Below are positions 1 to 8,431 of a stretch of 64,000 nt of DNA, piece after piece. The stretch is from Bacteroidota bacterium. Its GTDB lineage: Bacteria; Bacteroidota; Rhodothermia; Rhodothermales; UBA10348. Location of the stretch: contig JADFHF010000013.1 in assembly GCA_022567305.1 (NCBI GenBank), positions 1-64,000 on the forward strand. The letters are read 5' to 3'. Below the pieces are notes generated by a model that saw only the letters and a list, made by a program, of their open reading frames with translations, was not told the origin of the DNA and did not search any database. Numbering within the stretch: position 1 is the stretch's first letter; each line of letters opens with the position of its first letter. Both the position numbers and the translations under genes were made by a program.

Positions 1-2
1 AC

Positions 3-464
3 ACGTTTTACCGTCATATGACCGGAGCAATTAAGAAATATGAAGGGTATGTGACTCAGTTCGTGGGAGACGAAATATTCGTGACCTTCGGGGCTCCAGT
101 CGCTTGCGAAACGAGTGAAAAAAATGCCGTTTTATGCGCAAAGGAAATGATCGAAAGGCTCCGGAATATCAATGATGAATTACATTCGGAATTGGGCGTA
201 AAGATCGAGGTCGGCATTGGTATCAATGCCGGGCAGGTGATCGCAGGAAACCTAGGCTCGAACGAAAAAATTGCATATTCTATTACTGGTGACACAGTCA
301 ACACCGCAAAACGGATTGAATCCCTCACGAAAGAGGCTCCCAACAGCATTTATGTCAGCGAGACGGTTTTTCAAAAAGTTAAGGGGATCGTCGATACAAG
401 CCCGCTTGGCCCGATTGAAGTGAAGGGGAAAAAGGAGAAAATGTTGGTCTATCGAGTGGGATGA
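3..464 (+). CDS. Class III adenylate/guanylate cyclase, C-terminal part (5' truncated by window)
   Basis: This is the end of a class III nucleotide cyclase catalytic domain, which makes cyclic nucleotides from NTPs. The frame is open through the left edge (it reads TFYRHM before the first ATG at 18), so the gene starts outside the window and the ATG is internal. Visible family features are the metal-binding FVGDEIFVTFGAP segment, the VGIGINAGQVIAGNLGS stretch and the GDTVNTAKRIES stretch that carries the transition-state Asn and Arg. The protein ends soon after the domain (VKGKKEKMLVYRVG), as is usual. The substrate (ATP, GTP or a pyrimidine) cannot be decided from this fragment, and upstream sensor domains are not visible. 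Two PPOX-like genes follow in the same direction. Confidence 0.88.
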   Translation, partial: TFYRHMTGAIKKYEGYVTQFVGDEIFVTFGAPVACETSEKNAVLCAKEMIERLRNINDELHSELGVKIEVGIGINAGQVIAGNLGSNEKIAYSITGDTVNTAKRIESLTKEAPNSIYVSETVFQKVKGIVDTSPLGPIEVKGKKEKMLVYRVG

Positions 465-490
465 ACACCTTCAGTAAATAGGCTTTGGGA

Positions 491-967
491 ATGAACATAC
501 CCGAAAAGTTAGTGACTTTCGTGACTGGAACAGATGTTGCCGTCTGGGCTGCGAGTAGCGGCAATCAACGGTTGCCGGACCTTGCCCGACCTACGGGCGT
601 GGCAAAAGGTGATTCAGACGATGAGCTGATCATTTACATCCCACAGAAACGCGTAGAAAAGATGCTCGTGAATATCGGGGAAAATGATCAGCTGGCACTG
701 TTCTGCTCCGAGCTCACAAGATTTGAATCTTATCAATTCAAAGGGCGCTGCACGGCGCATTGGACCGCTAAAGATGAAGAGGTCGAATCTCAGAAGCGTT
801 TAATGGGGGCTTTTTCAGAGTTTCTCGCGCAAATCTATGGCTTCGCCGCAGACATGGTCTATAAGGCCTATTTTTCAGTGCCGATCGTTGCGTTAGGCCT
901 TCGTGTCGAGCAGATCTTTGAGCAAACCCCCAAGAAAGGCACAGGAACTCCAATCCAGAAAGGCTGA
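491..967 (+). CDS. PPOX-like FMN-binding split-barrel protein
   Basis: About 158 residues resembling the pyridoxamine-5'-phosphate-oxidase-type flavin-binding split barrel. Seen: an early hydrophobic strand (VTFVTGTDVAVWAASSGNQ), a central LIIYIPQKRVEKMLVNIGENDQLALF segment typical of the FMN-cradling strands, and a C-terminal dimerisation-like helix region. The ORF track opens at a TTG (485); the in-frame ATG at 491 is preferred. It lies 26 bp after the cyclase gene and 10 bp before a second split-barrel gene, so the three may be co-transcribed. The actual substrate is unknown; heme, F420 or FMN binding are alternatives within this fold. Confidence 0.6.
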   Translation: MNIPEKLVTFVTGTDVAVWAASSGNQRLPDLARPTGVAKGDSDDELIIYIPQKRVEKMLVNIGENDQLALFCSELTRFESYQFKGRCTAHWTAKDEEVESQKRLMGAFSEFLAQIYGFAADMVYKAYFSVPIVALGLRVEQIFEQTPKKGTGTPIQKG

Positions 968-977
968 ATCAGGCATT

Positions 978-1394
978 ATGACAGCGAACAAGATCACCCA
1001 AGACATGCTGCCGGCGATGCAGGGCGTTATTCCTCCTGCATTGACAACCAGTTCGGCTGATGGAACACCGAACGTAACTGCCATTTCTCAGGTCTTTTAC
1101 GTCGATGATAGTCACATCGCTATTTCACGGCAGTTCTTCAATAAGACTGTCCGAAATCTCTCTGAGAATCCGAAGCTTACCGCCGTCATCACCTGCCCAG
1201 AAACCTTTTCAATGTGGAAGATCGGCCTCCGCTTCATCGAGTCGCAAACCGAGGGTCCCTTGTACGAACAGATGGCACTGCAACTGGAGGCCATCGCGAC
1301 CATGTCGGGAATGACGGATGTCTTCAGTTTGAAGTCTGCAGATATATGTGGTGTGGAAAGTATTGAAATGATCTACGACGGGCAGGGGGTCTGA
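978..1394 (+). CDS. Pyridoxamine 5'-phosphate oxidase family protein
   Basis: A 138-residue split-barrel protein. The N-terminal pattern, with ALTTSSADGTPNVTAISQVFYVDDSHIAIS followed by FFNKTVRNLSENPKLTAVI, is the characteristic start of PPOX-family flavoproteins (a strand with PNV, then a strand ending in a helix that reads N-L-x-x-N-P). The ORF track extends to 903, but that extension overlaps the preceding gene; the ATG at 978 sits just after its stop and gives a normal family start. It probably binds FMN or a related cofactor; the reaction cannot be told. Placed directly behind another PPOX-like gene and a nucleotide cyclase. Confidence 0.68.
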   Translation: MTANKITQDMLPAMQGVIPPALTTSSADGTPNVTAISQVFYVDDSHIAISRQFFNKTVRNLSENPKLTAVITCPETFSMWKIGLRFIESQTEGPLYEQMALQLEAIATMSGMTDVFSLKSADICGVESIEMIYDGQGV

Positions 1395-1422
1395 TTATAC
1401 TTCGAATGCAGGTCGTCTCACC

Positions 1423-1473
1423 GGCGTTTATTGTATCGACCGCCAATGGTTCTGGAGGCGAATACAATACGCC
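1423..1473. repeat. Long imperfect inverted repeat
   Basis: The arms GGCG-tt-TATTGTAT and ATACAATA-CGCC face each other across about 25 bp, and the spacer itself has a smaller CGCC/GGCG pair. The left part coincides with the stop of the toprim remnant and lies 28 bp after the PPOX stop. It could act as a terminator-like hairpin for the PPOX operon or be a leftover of the decayed element; there is no T-tract. Confidence 0.35.
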
Positions 1474-1691
1474 CAACTACTGAAATGCACCTTACTGGAG
1501 AGTCGGGCCACCCCTCTCCACGCCACCTGAAGGCCGTAAGCACGCCGGGGGGCGTCGTTGTCTGGTAGAATGACCCGGTTTGCCCCCTGTGCGGCCTCCC
1601 GGTAACTTTCTCGCCCTTTCCCGACACCGCCAGCGTTGCAGGTCGCCGCGAGCCCGAACTGTTCAAGGCCTTGAACGTCCGCTGAAATCAC
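1428..1691 (-). pseudogene. Toprim/primase-type domain remnant (decayed mobile-element gene)
   Basis: The leftward frame reads GLEQFGLAATCNAGGVGK, then RESYREAAQGANRVILPDND, then QVAWRGVARL. This matches the toprim core of phage and plasmid primase-like proteins, which typically have a G-L-x-A-T-x-N-x-GGxGKW stretch, then Y-x-EAL-x-GA-x-VVILPDNDxPG and QVA. The domain starts without the usual upstream E-G-E-K acidic motif and is followed after ARL by unrelated sequence and a stop, so neither a helicase/primase N-terminus nor the C-terminus is present. The piece sits 82 bp from the 3' end of tRNA-Ser, the classic side for integration. I infer a decayed fragment of an integrated element, not a working gene. 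Confidence 0.65.
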
Positions 1692-1773
1692 CCTCCTCGC
1701 CGATTCTATACGGAAATTCCGATTCAGAAAGTTGTAGGTGATTTCTTACATACAACTTATAGTTATGTAAAGG

Positions 1774-1859
1774 CGGAGGGGGTGGGATTCGAACCCACGG
1801 TACCTAGAAGGTACAACGGTTTTCGAGACCGCCCCGTTCGACCACTCCGGCACCCCTCC
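1774..1859 (-). tRNA. tRNA-Ser (anticodon CGA)
   Basis: The reverse complement folds as a class II tRNA. The acceptor stem is GGAGGGG/CCCCTCC with discriminator G. The anticodon loop CTCGAAA has anticodon CGA, reading UCG serine codons. The variable arm GTACC-ttcta-GGTAC is long, and the T arm is GTGGG-TTCGAAT-CCCAC. Length is 86 nt. The next genomic bases are CCT, so the 3' CCA is not encoded and must be added. A primase-type remnant lies just beyond its 3' end. Confidence 0.96.
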
Positions 1860-1981
1860 AGAAGCAAAGCTAGGAGCGTGAGGTTGCCTGTACAATCTCG
1901 TTTGGTGAAATCCACAATGAGAACGCGGCCCGGCATCCTTTATCGTGACACCAAAAAATGGACACTCGCCTACCAAAACCG

Positions 1982-4825
1982 CTATCCGAGCATCTCCCCA
2001 ACTACGCTTGCAACCGATTGGAGTACTTCTCCCAGTTTCGCAGGCTGGCGGCCTCCAGCTGTCGCCAAATCTGGCCGACCTCCTCCCCCGCCGCCCAATT
2101 CCTTGGCGAGTACTCCTACGATTTCTCCAGCACTGAGCACCTTCTTTTCAACCAGATCGGTCGATACACAGCAGGCCAGGTAGACTTTTCCTGCCTTCGC
2201 GTCTGCGGTTCCGAGCACACCCACCGAGTTCGAGGACATTTTGTCCTTCAGCTTCTCGGCTAAAGACCTGAGAGTATTCATGTCCAGTCCGTCCAACTCT
2301 CCAACAACAAGGGTTGTGTCCTGGATTTTCTCACCGCCTTCGACGAGTCGATCCAAGTCCGCATACATGGCGTGTATTCTAAGAGCTGACAGTTCTTTCT
2401 CGAGCTTCTTGTTGGCGCTCAGTAAATCGGATACCTCTTCATCGGTCGGCCTCTGTAGCGATTTAAACTGCCCCCGAACGCGACCCAGCTCATCCATCTC
2501 CCTGTGCAGATATGCTATCGCCTCGCTGCCGGCGACTCCCTCAATGCGGCGAATTCCGGCGGCCACTGACCCTTCTGAAACAAACTTGAACAGCCCAATC
2601 TCGCCCGTAGCGTCGACATGGATTCCCCCGCACAACTCCACAGAAAAATTAGGATCGAACGTGATCACCCGGACCGTGTCCCCGTACTTTTCGCCAAACA
2701 GCGCCCTGGCTCCGCGCGCCATGGCATCGTCAATGGGGACATCAAGCTCTTCGCCTTTCGCTACGTTGCTCTGAATTACCTCATTTACGCGATTCTCGAT
2801 TTGACGAAGCTCGTCAGGTGACACCCTCTCGAAGTGGCTGAAATCAAACCGCAAATGATCCGGTGCAACGAGTGATCCTTTTTGAGCCACATGCGGTCCG
2901 AGTACTTCGCGTAGTGCAGCATGAACCAGATGGGTAACCGAATGATGCTTCACGATTCGGCTTCGCCTGTCTGCATTTACCGATGCCTCGAATTCCAGGT
3001 TGAAATCCTCAGGGAGCGCATCGACAACGTGTACGATTTTGTCGCCCGTTCGCCTGGTATCAAGAATCTCCCCCGAATAGTTCTCACTCGTTAGACGCCC
3101 AACGTCACCAACCTGGCCGCCGCTCTCGGCGAAAAAGGGCGTCCGGTCGAGTACGATTTCATGGCGGACCTCTCCCTTCTCAGTCTCCGTAGATCGAACG
3201 GCAGCAATACGAACGCCCCTCTCCGAAACCGACGAATAGCCCGTAAACTCAGAATCCATTGTATCTGAAATCGATTGCCACTCGTTCGAATCCTCTGTGG
3301 TCATCGAGAAGGATGCTGACGCCCGGGCACGAGATTTCTGTTCATCCATGAGGACTTTGTACCGATCCATGTCCACCGTAATAAACTCTTCCCTGGCCAT
3401 CAGCTGCGTCAAGTCCACCGGAAATCCGTACGTATCGTGAAGCAGAAATCCGATCTCCCCGGATACCGTGCCCCTCTCGGCAGCGCTGGTAAACGTCTCA
3501 ATAATCAAATCGCGATCGGTCAGATCTACGTATGCCTTTTTGAGGAGATCAAGGGTTGCCTTGTCTTTCCTCAAATCTTCGAGCGCCGACTTCTTCTTCT
3601 TACTACTCGAAAGTCGTTCGATATAAGGCACTATCCGCTCGAAATATTGTAGCCCGGTACCCAGGGTTTCAAGAAAACTATCCTCTTCGGCGCGAACAAT
3701 TCTGTCAACATAGTCCGGATTCTTGTCCAATTCAGGAAATTGACCTGACATGGATGCCCGTACAACGTCGACCACGCTGGAGAGGAATGGTTCTTTCAGA
3801 TCGAGTGTCTGATAGCCGAAGCGAACGGCGCGTCTTAAAATCCTTCTAATGACATATCCCCGTCCTACATTTCCCGGCAAAACCCCATCGGCGATTGCGA
3901 AAGCAACCGTCCTGGCATGATCCGCAATCACACGCATGGCGACGCGTCGCTTTTCAGCCTCCTCCTCAGAACCCCCTGGCGAGTCATAGGACTTGAGGTC
4001 AGAATGCGGAGAGAGTTCAGCTACCCGGTCCAGTAGCGGTAAAAATAAATCCGTATCGTAGTTACTTGTCTTCTCCTGGAGGATCGCCACGACACGTTCG
4101 AACCCCATTCCCGTATCCACGTGTTTGGCGGAAAGTGGCTCAAGACTCCCGTTTTCGAGGGCATTGTACTGAATAAAGACGAGATTCCAGATCTCCATGA
4201 CGCGCGGATCGTCGGCATTTACGAGTGTTTCGCCCGGTACCTCCGCTCGCTCCTCGTCCGACCTCAGATCAATATGTACTTCGGAGCACGGACCGCACGG
4301 GCCGGTATCTCCCATCATCCAAAAATTGTCTTTCGAATCGAAGAATAAAACATGTTCGGGGTTGATGGTCGTCTCCGATTTCCAGTACTGCGCAGCCTCA
4401 TCGTCAGCATCGAGTTCGAGTTTCTTGTCGCCCAAGTGAACGGTGGCGTACAACCGGTCTGGATCGATACCCCACACCTCGGTAAGCAACTCCCATGCCC
4501 AGGCCACGGCTTCCTTCTTAAAGTAGTCGCCGAAACTCCAGTTACCGAGCATCTCAAAGAAGGTGTGGTGGTAGGTGTCATACCCAACTTCATCCAGGTC
4601 GTTATGCTTGCCGGAGACCCGAAGGCACTTTTGAGTGTCGACGGCCCGATTATAGTCCCGACTACCGGTGTCCAGGAAGACGTCTTTGAACTGATTCATT
4701 CCGGCGTTCGTGAACAGCAGCGTCGGATCGTTTCCGGGCACGAGTGAATCACTTGGCACGAGGGTATGGTCCTTCTCCGTGAAGAAGGAAAAGAACTCGT
4801 CTCGAATCTGATTCGCTGATTTCAC
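1982..4825 (-). CDS. alaS: Alanine--tRNA ligase
   Basis: Charges tRNA-Ala in the cytosol and hydrolyses mischarged Ser/Gly-tRNA-Ala. The class II catalytic core is at residues 1-250 (TNAGMNQFKDVFL, then HHTFFEMLGNWSFGDYFKKE, then TGMGFERV). The editing domain has zinc motifs HSVTHLVH near 628 and CGGIH near 732, and the C-Ala domain ends the protein (GGGGGGRPDLATAGG). Start codon is GTG at 4825 (MKSANQIRDEFFSFF). At 947 residues it is longer than the usual roughly 870-880. The extra length is mainly a Lys-rich, charged stretch at about residues 395-452, between the tRNA-recognition helices and the conserved HDTYGFPVDLT motif. A TAnnTTTG-like promoter box lies about 63 bp upstream. Confidence 0.97.
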   Translation of the reverse strand: MKSANQIRDEFFSFFTEKDHTLVPSDSLVPGNDPTLLFTNAGMNQFKDVFLDTGSRDYNRAVDTQKCLRVSGKHNDLDEVGYDTYHHTFFEMLGNWSFGDYFKKEAVAWAWELLTEVWGIDPDRLYATVHLGDKKLELDADDEAAQYWKSETTINPEHVLFFDSKDNFWMMGDTGPCGPCSEVHIDLRSDEERAEVPGETLVNADDPRVMEIWNLVFIQYNALENGSLEPLSAKHVDTGMGFERVVAILQEKTSNYDTDLFLPLLDRVAELSPHSDLKSYDSPGGSEEEAEKRRVAMRVIADHARTVAFAIADGVLPGNVGRGYVIRRILRRAVRFGYQTLDLKEPFLSSVVDVVRASMSGQFPELDKNPDYVDRIVRAEEDSFLETLGTGLQYFERIVPYIERLSSSKKKKSALEDLRKDKATLDLLKKAYVDLTDRDLIIETFTSAAERGTVSGEIGFLLHDTYGFPVDLTQLMAREEFITVDMDRYKVLMDEQKSRARASASFSMTTEDSNEWQSISDTMDSEFTGYSSVSERGVRIAAVRSTETEKGEVRHEIVLDRTPFFAESGGQVGDVGRLTSENYSGEILDTRRTGDKIVHVVDALPEDFNLEFEASVNADRRSRIVKHHSVTHLVHAALREVLGPHVAQKGSLVAPDHLRFDFSHFERVSPDELRQIENRVNEVIQSNVAKGEELDVPIDDAMARGARALFGEKYGDTVRVITFDPNFSVELCGGIHVDATGEIGLFKFVSEGSVAAGIRRIEGVAGSEAIAYLHREMDELGRVRGQFKSLQRPTDEEVSDLLSANKKLEKELSALRIHAMYADLDRLVEGGEKIQDTTLVVGELDGLDMNTLRSLAEKLKDKMSSNSVGVLGTADAKAGKVYLACCVSTDLVEKKVLSAGEIVGVLAKELGGGGGGRPDLATAGGRQPAKLGEVLQSVASVVGEMLG

Positions 4826-5165
4826 GGTGCCGAAGAAAACGCTTCAATAAAAAAATGGCCACTTCCGCACGGGCGAAAGCAGACGGTCAAATATACAAAG
4901 GACAAGCAAATGCTTTCTCGTTCAGCGGTGAGCAGATCGCCCGCGCCATAACCTGACAGCATGAGTTTTTGTGAACCGGTCAAAATCGTGCAAACCATTC
5001 TGATCGTTTATGGGTCGAACTGATGGTAACGGAACAGAAATAGTGACAGGACACTGTAACCTCTTCATAAATCGTTCCGTACGTCATTCGGTAAGCGCAC
5101 ATCATCGTATTGGTTTTTGAAGATGTTCGAAACTAACCCCTACTGGATCCAAAACTGATTTTCTC
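4826..5165. other. Divergent intergenic region between alaS and the DUF4097-like gene
   Basis: 340 bp without a convincing ORF on either strand. The alaS side contains an A-rich leader and a TATATTTG box. The right half (about 4920-5160) is expected to hold the promoter for the rightward DUF4097-like gene, but I see no clear consensus, riboswitch or hairpin there. Confidence 0.5.
4888..4895 (-). promoter_or_regulatory. Candidate -7 box (TATATTTG) for alaS
   Basis: On the minus strand the sequence TATATTTG matches the Bacteroidota-type -7 consensus TAnnTTTG and lies about 63 bp before the alaS GTG. I do not see a -33 TTTG at the expected 19-21 bp spacing, so support is partial. Confidence 0.35.
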
Positions 5166-6248
5166 ATGCGTACAAAAATTATTGCGGCACTCCTGGCTGT
5201 CCTCACGGCTCTCGGCGGGCTGAACCTATTTAAAAGCATCAAGGATAGACTGACTCAACCTACACCGGCACAGACGTCTGAAGTCGTTGTCTATTCTGAC
5301 GCAACGGAAGAAGGCACGTCCAAAATTCGCGTTCGTGTAAAGGCTAAAAGTTCAGTAAGAACGGCGTCAAAGGTTCGGGTCAGGACAGCGAGCGCTTCAG
5401 AAGTGATGATCGAAGAACGATTCAGCGTTCGAACCGGTCAAACGCTCGCGATTGACGTGACTCATGCCGACGTCGAAATCGAAACAGGAAATGTGACGGA
5501 GGCTCACATACGCGTGACTCTTGACAGTAACAACATGGAAAGGGCGAGAGAGCGTTTTGAACTCATGAATTTCCAGGTTTTTCAGGTTGGTGATGAAGTG
5601 CGAATCGAATCTGAGTCACCTAAAAATAACTGGAGCTGGAATTGGAAGGGGAAATTTGCGATCAACATTCTGGTCTCGATTCCGGAAGAGTTCAACACCG
5701 AGATCAAAACAACACATGGTGATGTCGAGCTGGATGACATCAGCGGCTTCGTTTTCCTGAATACCACTCACGGTGACATTTCTGTAGAATCGATCCGCGG
5801 TCCTGAGATTTTGCTCAAGAGCACACACGGTGACATCGAAGCGGTTGCCCTTTTGAGCGACGAAATTGTCGTCAAGACAAGCCATGCAGACATCGAGATT
5901 GAAGAAGTTGACAGTAAACACTTCTCGGCGACCACGACTCACAGTGATGTCACGATCGAGCGACTCGCTGGAGACTCCGAGATCACTACGTCACACGGGG
6001 ATATCGAAATTACAGTTCTAAAAAATTTCAGCTCAGATTTGAAAACGAGTCACGGAGATGTCACGGTTTACGCCCCAAAGGACTTTTCGGCTGAACTTGA
6101 CCTTGAAGCGAGTCAGGTCAGGGTGAGCTCAAGCTTCACTCTTATTGGAAGCGTCAAGAAAGATCGTGTGAAAGGCATGATCAATGGAGGCGGGCCAAGA
6201 ATAAGAGCGCGTACCACGCATGGCTCAATCGAGTTGAAGAATAGATAA
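5166..6248 (+). CDS. DUF4097-like beta-strand repeat protein, exported or membrane-anchored
   Basis: A 360-residue protein with a hydrophobic N-terminus (IIAALLAVLTALGGL), which is a signal peptide or anchor, then a basic low-complexity linker. From about residue 95 there is a ladder of repeats built on T/S-H-G/A/S-D-I/V (THGDVELDD, THGDISVES, THGDIEAVA, SHADIEIEE, THSDVTIER, SHGDIEITV, SHGDVTVYA, THGSIELKN). This is the pattern of the DUF4097 putative-adhesin family, which folds as a right-handed beta-helix-like stack. Function is not established: surface structure, envelope sensor partner and adhesin are all possible. It stands alone and ends at a strong hairpin shared with the convergent gene. 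Confidence 0.75.
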   Translation: MRTKIIAALLAVLTALGGLNLFKSIKDRLTQPTPAQTSEVVVYSDATEEGTSKIRVRVKAKSSVRTASKVRVRTASASEVMIEERFSVRTGQTLAIDVTHADVEIETGNVTEAHIRVTLDSNNMERARERFELMNFQVFQVGDEVRIESESPKNNWSWNWKGKFAINILVSIPEEFNTEIKTTHGDVELDDISGFVFLNTTHGDISVESIRGPEILLKSTHGDIEAVALLSDEIVVKTSHADIEIEEVDSKHFSATTTHSDVTIERLAGDSEITTSHGDIEITVLKNFSSDLKTSHGDVTVYAPKDFSAELDLEASQVRVSSSFTLIGSVKKDRVKGMINGGGPRIRARTTHGSIELKNR

Positions 6249-6360
6249 TCTCGAGTGAGGCGCCGGATTCACAACTGGATTCGAGATTTCGGCACCGAGA
6301 ATCCTGGTACACGTCCACAGAGAGCTAGAAAATTGCTCACCAGAGGGTTCACAAGAGCTG

Positions 6361-6388
6361 AGGGCGGATTCCATTTGGAATCCGCCCT
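6361..6388. terminator. Bidirectional hairpin terminator
   Basis: A perfect 12-bp stem AGGGCGGATTCC / GGAATCCGCCCT with a 4-nt ATTT loop lies between two convergent genes. The right arm touches the stop codon of the leftward YyaL-like gene, so the hairpin can serve both transcripts. T-runs on either side are short. Confidence 0.6.
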
Positions 6389-8418
6389 TATTCGTTGAGG
6401 GCCATTTCTAGCTTATCAGCATCCGTCAAAGGAGCTTTACACACGCGATCAGTGCAGATGTAAACGGTTTCGTTCCCGTTGATGGCTTTGTACTCCGATA
6501 AATGCGGTAGACGGGCTTCGATCTCATCCGTGGTGTTGGTAGATTTTGGGAGAATCACCGCGTTTGGAAGAAAGGTCTGATTCACTAGTCGTGTCAAGTC
6601 GCCGGCGTTCCCGACCACTACAATTTCGCGCCGGTCACCGAGCCCCAGATCTGCTGCAATCATCGTGGAAGAAAATCCCAGAGCGTATCGGCCAGACGAA
6701 CCCAAGCTGATTCCAACCTGAGTTCGACCTAATTCTTCGAACTGCTCATCGGCGAGAATAGGTGCCAGTCTGAGTAGGATCTGGGCGGCGACAGATGCTC
6801 CTGCTGGAGTCGCGCCATCATGATACTGCTTCTGCCGAACGGGAAGTTTATGGACATCCGGGTTGCTGATGAAAAATCCGACTGCATCATCGTCCCAGAA
6901 TTCGGAAATCATCGAACGGACCAGTTCTTCGCATTTAGACAACCAGGCTACTTTTCCAGTCGCCTCAAACAGGTCCAACAGCCCCCAACTCAAGTAAGCA
7001 TAGTCATCCAGGAATCCCGCTTCAGATACGATTCCCTCGAAAGAGGTATGCGCCAATCGTCCTTCATGCTCATGAGAATTCAGCACAGCATGTGCGGCTC
7101 GTTCTGCCGCTACAATCCATTCGCGGTTAGAAAAAACCCTCCCGGCCTTGGCCAGAGCAGCAATCATCAGACCATTCCAATCGGTCAAGAGTTTTTCATC
7201 TCGCTGGGGCCGAACACGGCTAGATCTGACTTCGAGCAGCTTTTGAACGATTGACGACCACAACGCGCCATCCTCGCCGTCGGAATAAGCATTACCGCCG
7301 ACAAAGAGATTCAATCCAGTGGGCTCACCCGACGCCTCGTCGTGAATATTCCCCTCTCTTTCCACGCTCCATTCTCGCTTTGCATATTCGAGCTCCGCGG
7401 TCGTTAGCAGCGCTTCGAGTTCGCCCCAAGACCATAAATAAAACTTGCCTTCCGACCCTTCGCTATCCGCATCTTCCGACGCATAAAAAGCGCCGTCCGG
7501 AGCCGATAGATCCCGTATTACGTACGCGATGATATCTTCCGTGGTGTTTTGATGGTACCGGTCATGTTTAACCTGATAGGCTTCGCAACAGGCAATAACC
7601 AACAAGGCTTGGTCGACCAACATTTTCTCAAAATGAGGAAGTTTCCATTCCCTGTCGGTCGAATATCGATGTATCCCCAAACCAATCTGGTCGAAGATGC
7701 CCCCTTTCCGCATGGCGCGAATGGTTGTATCCACCATTACGTACGCAGCGTCATCGCCTGTGCGTTTGCCGTACCGGAGGAGAAAACTCAGTTGATGGGC
7801 GGTCGGGAATTTCGGCGCGGCTCCAAATCCACCCCGCTCCTCGTCGAATCGAGAAACAAGAGCAGAAAACGCCTCGGTCAATCGTCCAGCCGTATCAGAA
7901 GTCGATTCTGAAATGACCGATTCCCGGCTAAGCGTCTCGACCAAATCGTTTCCATACTGAGCCACCTTTTCCGGATCGGTTTTCCAGACCTCGCTGATTC
8001 GTTCAACCAGCTCGAGCAACCCCATCCTCCCGTGACGGCTGGTCTTTGGCAAGTACGTTGCACAGTAAAAAGGATGTCGATCTGGCGTAGCAATGATCGT
8101 CAACGGCCAGCCTCCCGCCTGTCCCATCGCCGTGCAGGCGCTCATGTAAAAATGATCGACCGTGGGGTGTTCTTCGCGGTCCACCTTGATATTGACGAAC
8201 GCCAGGTTGAGGGCCTCTCCAACTTCCGGGTCCTCAAACGATTCGTGGGCCATCACGTGGCACCAATGACACGCGGCATAGCCAATCGAGATCAGCACGG
8301 GTACTCCCCTGGACGCCGCGTCATTGAATGCGTCGTCTCCCCACGGATACCAGTCGACGGGATTATCAGCATGTTGCCGTAAGTACGGGCTCGATGAACC
8401 CTGAAGTCGATTGGCCAT
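6388..8418 (-). CDS. Thioredoxin-domain YyaL/SPATA20 family protein (DUF255)
   Basis: The N-terminal thioredoxin-like domain of this family is clear: [21 protein letters not shown], then the redox motif CHWC in [20 protein letters not shown], then [17 protein letters not shown]. It is followed by an (alpha/alpha)6-barrel resembling N-acylglucosamine 2-epimerase and cellobiose epimerase ([47 protein letters not shown]). About 676 residues is normal. The track opens at a TTG; the ATG at 8418 is the natural start. The gene begins 13 bp after the M14 peptidase stop in the same direction, suggesting an operon. Biochemical role is unknown for the bacterial family. Confidence 0.88.
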   Translation of the reverse strand: MANRLQGSSSPYLRQHADNPVDWYPWGDDAFNDAASRGVPVLISIGYAACHWCHVMAHESFEDPEVGEALNLAFVNIKVDREEHPTVDHFYMSACTAMGQAGGWPLTIIATPDRHPFYCATYLPKTSRHGRMGLLELVERISEVWKTDPEKVAQYGNDLVETLSRESVISESTSDTAGRLTEAFSALVSRFDEERGGFGAAPKFPTAHQLSFLLRYGKRTGDDAAYVMVDTTIRAMRKGGIFDQIGLGIHRYSTDREWKLPHFEKMLVDQALLVIACCEAYQVKHDRYHQNTTEDIIAYVIRDLSAPDGAFYASEDADSEGSEGKFYLWSWGELEALLTTAELEYAKREWSVEREGNIHDEASGEPTGLNLFVGGNAYSDGEDGALWSSIVQKLLEVRSSRVRPQRDEKLLTDWNGLMIAALAKAGRVFSNREWIVAAERAAHAVLNSHEHEGRLAHTSFEGIVSEAGFLDDYAYLSWGLLDLFEATGKVAWLSKCEELVRSMISEFWDDDAVGFFISNPDVHKLPVRQKQYHDGATPAGASVAAQILLRLAPILADEQFEELGRTQVGISLGSSGRYALGFSSTMIAADLGLGDRREIVVVGNAGDLTRLVNQTFLPNAVILPKSTNTTDEIEARLPHLSEYKAINGNETVYICTDRVCKAPLTDADKLEMALNE

Positions 8419-8431
8419 TGGATTCAATCCA

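Noticed and set aside
1418-1666. 82-aa minus-strand ORF in the second frame of the toprim remnant
   Set aside because: The conserved motifs are only in the 1428-1691 frame; this one is its shadow.
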